A stretch of DNA of 7,582 nt. Source: Candidatus Aminicenantota bacterium (GTDB lineage: Bacteria; Acidobacteriota; Aminicenantia; UBA2199). Below are positions 5,080-7,582 of the stretch, one piece after another. The translations under genes and the position numbers were made by a program. Position 1 is the first letter of the stretch. Each line of letters opens with the position of its first letter. The stretch spans positions 1-7,582 of the forward strand of contig JAUWNT010000104.1 of the NCBI GenBank assembly GCA_030612495.1, in the 5' to 3' direction. The notes below the pieces were generated by a model. It did not search any database. It had not been told where the DNA came from and was given only the letters and a program-made list of their open reading frames with translations.

Positions 5080-6462
5080 ATGCCTGATAAAGAGATAAAA
5101 AATATTACTGACTTTTTTTCTGAAGAGAAGCCTGTAATTTCTCCTGAAGAAAAATGGAACTCAATTTTCTACTCATGGATAAACAAAATTGAAGAAAAAA
5201 AGATGACTCTAACCCTTTTTGAATTGAAATTATGGTTTGAAGCTATTGAAGCATTTTTTTCATCTCCATATATGGAAAAATTAACATTTAAGCTCGAATT
5301 ACCCAATCTAAGAAACTATGAATACTATTTAGATATTTTTACTCAAATAACCGGTAAACTAATAAGCCATTTAAAAACCTTAGACCTCAAAAAAGATGCA
5401 TATTTATTGAACTTTGAAGAATTTATTGTTGGGAAGATATTAGAAAATGTTTCTACAAAATCATTTCCATACATGAGAGATTTCCATTCACCTGAATCAT
5501 GGTTCTACAGTTTAAGAATATTTTTACAGAACTTAAAAAATATATCAACCGAATTACAAAAAAGCGACACCATTTCACAAAAGACCTTTTCTTCCATAAA
5601 AAAATTATATCATAAAGAATTAACAAGTAACCCTATTATAATCTCGCTTTTAAACATGCAATTTATCCCTAAGATAGATAAGATATTTCAAAAGGATATA
5701 TCAGATATCATTCTATCAATAAATGATAAAAAAACAAAAAAAGAATTGGGTATTTTCTTTATTCTCACTTTTAAAATAATGAAGATAAATAATTTTATTG
5801 AGCTAAATTTAGATAAGGACAGAGATATAAACATAACAATCCCATTAATTCTGGCTTTAGGAGAGAGTATAAAAAGTATATTTAGGTTTTATGAAAAATC
5901 ATTAAAAAAATCTTTAAAAAAGCTCCTATATGATAAAGATAGCTTAAAAAAGGTTGATAGTATTGTTAATGAATCCAAATCAGAGTTTAAAAAAATTTTT
6001 GAAGGTGAACTTCCATATTTCTTTTCTAAAGATAACAAAAAAACAAATAAAAGAAATTTAATAAAAAATATTGTTATAATCTCAGATATTACGATTCAGG
6101 ACCTAATAGAAACAACAGCTAAATTGTTTAAACCAGAAATATCAGGCGCCAATATCTTTGAAAATTATATTTCGAGAAAAGAAAAATCCCTTGATTTAAA
6201 AAAGAAATTAACTAAACTTCATACGAAGATCAATGATTACTTTTCTGAAAAAAATAATATCACTCCTTCAGAAATATTTTTTGATTTAAACTTATTTATA
6301 GAAAATGACTTGAATTTTCTCTTATATAAAGACTGGAATGAATTCCTTAACCATTTTAATAATTTGAATAATAGTAATTTCTCGTCAGAATTTGATATTA
6401 ATCTAAAATCATTTCATTCATTTATAACAAAACTTCTAAAAGAATTTATAAAGACAAGATAA
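5080..6462 (+). CDS. Hypothetical all-helical cytoplasmic protein, family not recognised
   Basis: 460 residues. There is no signal peptide, no convincing membrane helix and no motif recognised. The composition is rich in Lys, Glu, Ile, Leu, Asn and Phe, with long amphipathic stretches, e.g. around residues 145-200 and 270-310 (SIFRFYEKSLKKSLKKLLYDKDSLKK region). This suggests an extended alpha-helical or coiled structure of the scaffold or vesicle-adaptor kind, but that is only a composition argument. The N-terminus (about 1-25) is acidic and probably flexible. The stop lies 14 nt before the GTG of ndk, so the two genes likely share a transcript. No role in nucleotide metabolism is implied by that alone. 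The frame is open throughout with typical host codon use, so it is a real gene. The assigned ATG is supported by the promoter spacing rather than by a ribosome-binding site. Confidence 0.8.
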   Translation: MPDKEIKNITDFFSEEKPVISPEEKWNSIFYSWINKIEEKKMTLTLFELKLWFEAIEAFFSSPYMEKLTFKLELPNLRNYEYYLDIFTQITGKLISHLKTLDLKKDAYLLNFEEFIVGKILENVSTKSFPYMRDFHSPESWFYSLRIFLQNLKNISTELQKSDTISQKTFSSIKKLYHKELTSNPIIISLLNMQFIPKIDKIFQKDISDIILSINDKKTKKELGIFFILTFKIMKINNFIELNLDKDRDINITIPLILALGESIKSIFRFYEKSLKKSLKKLLYDKDSLKKVDSIVNESKSEFKKIFEGELPYFFSKDNKKTNKRNLIKNIVIISDITIQDLIETTAKLFKPEISGANIFENYISRKEKSLDLKKKLTKLHTKINDYFSEKNNITPSEIFFDLNLFIENDLNFLLYKDWNEFLNHFNNLNNSNFSSEFDINLKSFHSFITKLLKEFIKTR

Positions 6463-6465
6463 TTG

Positions 6466-6471
6466 AAGGAG
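6466..6471 (+). promoter_or_regulatory. Shine-Dalgarno AAGGAG deciding the GTG start of ndk
   Basis: AAGGAG with a 5-nt spacer (TTATA) before GTG at 6477-6479. The next in-frame Met (residue 9) would cut into the first beta strand and the KPDG motif region. GTG is therefore the right start. Confidence 0.85.
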
Positions 6472-6476
6472 TTATA

Positions 6477-6935
6477 GTGTGCACTGAAAAAACTTTTATA
6501 ATGATCAAGCCTGATGGGATACAAAGAGGTCTTTTAGGTGAAATAATCTCAAGATTTGAGAAAAAGGGTTTAAAATTTATTGCATTAAAAATGATTCATA
6601 TTGATAAAAAGTTAGCTGAAATGCATTATGCTGAACACAGAGGAAAAACATTTTATAAGGGGCTAATTGAATTTATTACTTCTGGCCCTGTAGTTGCTGG
6701 AGTATTAAAGGGGGAAAATGCAATAAAAATTGTGAGAAAACTTGTAGGCGCAACAAGTCCAGATAATGCTGAACCTGGAACAATAAGGGGAGATTTCACC
6801 ATTAATACGGGTTGTAATATAATACATGCATCAGATTCATCAGATACAGCTAATAGAGAAATAGATCTATTCTTTCAAAAAAATGAGATATTTACATATA
6901 ATTTGGCTCTAGAACAATGGCTCGGATCAAAATAA
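6477..6935 (+). CDS. ndk: Nucleoside diphosphate kinase
   Basis: 152 residues, a full-length member of the family (usual about 140-155). It transfers the gamma phosphate of ATP to NDPs through a phosphohistidine intermediate, balancing (d)NTP pools in the cytoplasm. All active-site residues are present: K11 (IKPDG), Y51, F59, R87, T93, R104, N114 and the nucleophile H117 in NIIHASDS. The Kpn-loop region TSGPVVAGVLKGENAI is intact. It starts with GTG 14 nt after the 460-aa gene, with a good Shine-Dalgarno, so it is probably co-transcribed with that gene. No intrinsic terminator was seen after the stop; the downstream gap holds only an 11-nt-spaced ATCCTGAA direct repeat and the next promoter. 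The call is secure. Confidence 0.98.
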   Translation: MCTEKTFIMIKPDGIQRGLLGEIISRFEKKGLKFIALKMIHIDKKLAEMHYAEHRGKTFYKGLIEFITSGPVVAGVLKGENAIKIVRKLVGATSPDNAEPGTIRGDFTINTGCNIIHASDSSDTANREIDLFFQKNEIFTYNLALEQWLGSK

Positions 6936-6962
6936 TCCTGAAAACATCCTGAATTTTTTAGT

Positions 6963-6992
6963 TTATCAGATAGTTTAGAGTTGTGATATAAT
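6963..6992 (+). promoter_or_regulatory. Extended -10 promoter of the lipid kinase gene
   Basis: TATAAT (6987-6992) preceded by TGA makes an extended -10 (TGnTATAAT). TTATCA (6963-6968) at 18 nt is a weak -35. The hexamer ends 6 nt before the GTG at 6999, so the start site should coincide with the start codon. Confidence 0.55.
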
Positions 6993-6998
6993 ATTTAT

Positions 6999-7582
6999 GT
7001 GAAACAGAAAGAACGAATACTTGTTATTTTAAATCCAAACTCAGGCATCTATTCTAAGGATATTGCCACATCCATAATTTTTAAAAAACTTAGAGAACAC
7101 TTTAGCACAGTATCAATCATAAATTCTAATTCTCCTTCTCATGGATTTGAAATAACAAAAAATGCTATTAATCATTTTGATATATTTACAGCTTTTGGAG
7201 GAGATGGAACAATAAACTCAATTGCAAGTGCTTTAATTAATACAGATAAAACACTAGGAATCCTTACAGGTGGCTCAGGAAATGGTTTGGTAAGAAATCT
7301 ACACATTCCACTTTCCTGGCGAAGAGCCCTGGATGTTCTAATATACGGAAAAGACGTTCATATGGACGTAGGAAAAATTAACGATAAATATTTTTTTAAT
7401 GTAGCTGGAATAGGACTTGATGGTCTTATTTCAAAAAAAATCGAACTCCAATCAAAAGCAAGAGGAATAGCTCCATATATTTATTATGCTTTAAAAGGCT
7501 ACTTTGAAATGCCAACCTTTCATGTGAAGATAAATACTGATGATAAAGAATTTGAAGAAGAGATAATGATTGCTGCATTTGC
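6999..7582 (+). CDS. Diacylglycerol/lipid kinase, YegS/BmrU/DgkB-like, partial (3' end beyond window)
   Basis: The first 194 codons of a diacylglycerol-kinase catalytic domain protein (family length usually about 290-330), cut by the window edge. Motifs in order are NPNSG (12-16), A-F-G-G-D-G-T-I-N (65-73, the nucleotide-binding GGDGT), GGSGNGLVRNLHIP (91-104, equivalent of the family GTGND/GSGNG loop) and VAGIGLDG (135-142). The family phosphorylates diacylglycerol or related lipids using ATP, on the cytoplasmic face of the membrane. The exact lipid here is unknown. The GSGNG form, not GTGND, fits the YegS-like branch. The start is GTG at 6999, because the overlapping ATG at 6997 is followed at once by TGA. 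There is no Shine-Dalgarno. It is separate from ndk by 63 nt and has its own promoter. Confidence 0.92.
   Translation, partial: MKQKERILVILNPNSGIYSKDIATSIIFKKLREHFSTVSIINSNSPSHGFEITKNAINHFDIFTAFGGDGTINSIASALINTDKTLGILTGGSGNGLVRNLHIPLSWRRALDVLIYGKDVHMDVGKINDKYFFNVAGIGLDGLISKKIELQSKARGIAPYIYYALKGYFEMPTFHVKINTDDKEFEEEIMIAAF

Noticed and set aside
6936..6998. Intrinsic terminator after ndk
   Set aside because: A run of six T at 6954-6959 follows an ATCCTGAA direct repeat, but no inverted repeat precedes it, so no stem can form.
6997..6999. ATG start for the lipid kinase
   Set aside because: It is in another frame and is followed immediately by TGA. The GTG at 6999 opens the kinase frame.

Overview
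The window is a strongly AT-rich bacterial chromosome segment with eight protein-coding genes and one tRNA gene. No phage, insertion-sequence transposase or CRISPR array was found. The two predicted 6-bladed beta-propeller proteins carry GxGPG(E/D) signatures. Proteins of this kind are abundant in Bacteroidota and in candidate phyla such as Aminicenantes. An uncultured, low-GC lineage of that sort is the best guess, but it rests on protein style only and no phylogenetic marker settles it.

Left half, minus strand (about 33-3417). Read in the direction of transcription, this holds an exported or lipid-anchored 6-bladed propeller protein (3417-2254), a 343-bp non-coding stretch rich in palindromes, a 64-residue exported Gly/Pro/Tyr/Cys-rich small protein (1910-1716), a second exported propeller protein (1551-511) and a membrane-anchored thioredoxin-fold protein with a CYSC site (509-33). 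The last two genes are 1 nt apart and are probably translationally coupled. A small cysteine-bearing exported peptide, propeller proteins and a redoxin together look like a cell-envelope module. The layout recalls Bacteroidota loci that pair NVEALA-type small peptides with 6-bladed propellers, but this is an analogy and homology has not been shown.

Right half, mostly plus strand (3541-7582). A divergent 123-bp gap separates the left module from a sodium:solute symporter gene (3541-4878). A minus-strand tRNA-Arg(UCG) follows (4977-4905) with a textbook TTGAAA-17-TATAAT promoter. Then come a 460-residue protein of unknown function (5080-6462), a nucleoside diphosphate kinase (6477-6935, all catalytic residues present) and the first 194 codons of a YegS/BmrU-type lipid kinase that runs off the right edge (6999-7582). 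This half looks like ordinary core genome.

The start signals fall into two classes. Four genes (small peptide, both propellers, ndk) have clear Shine-Dalgarno sequences. Three genes (symporter, 460-aa protein, lipid kinase) have none, but each has a -10-like hexamer exactly 6 nt before the start codon, as expected for leaderless mRNAs. The remaining gene, the redoxin, has no clear Shine-Dalgarno sequence and appears coupled to its upstream neighbour.
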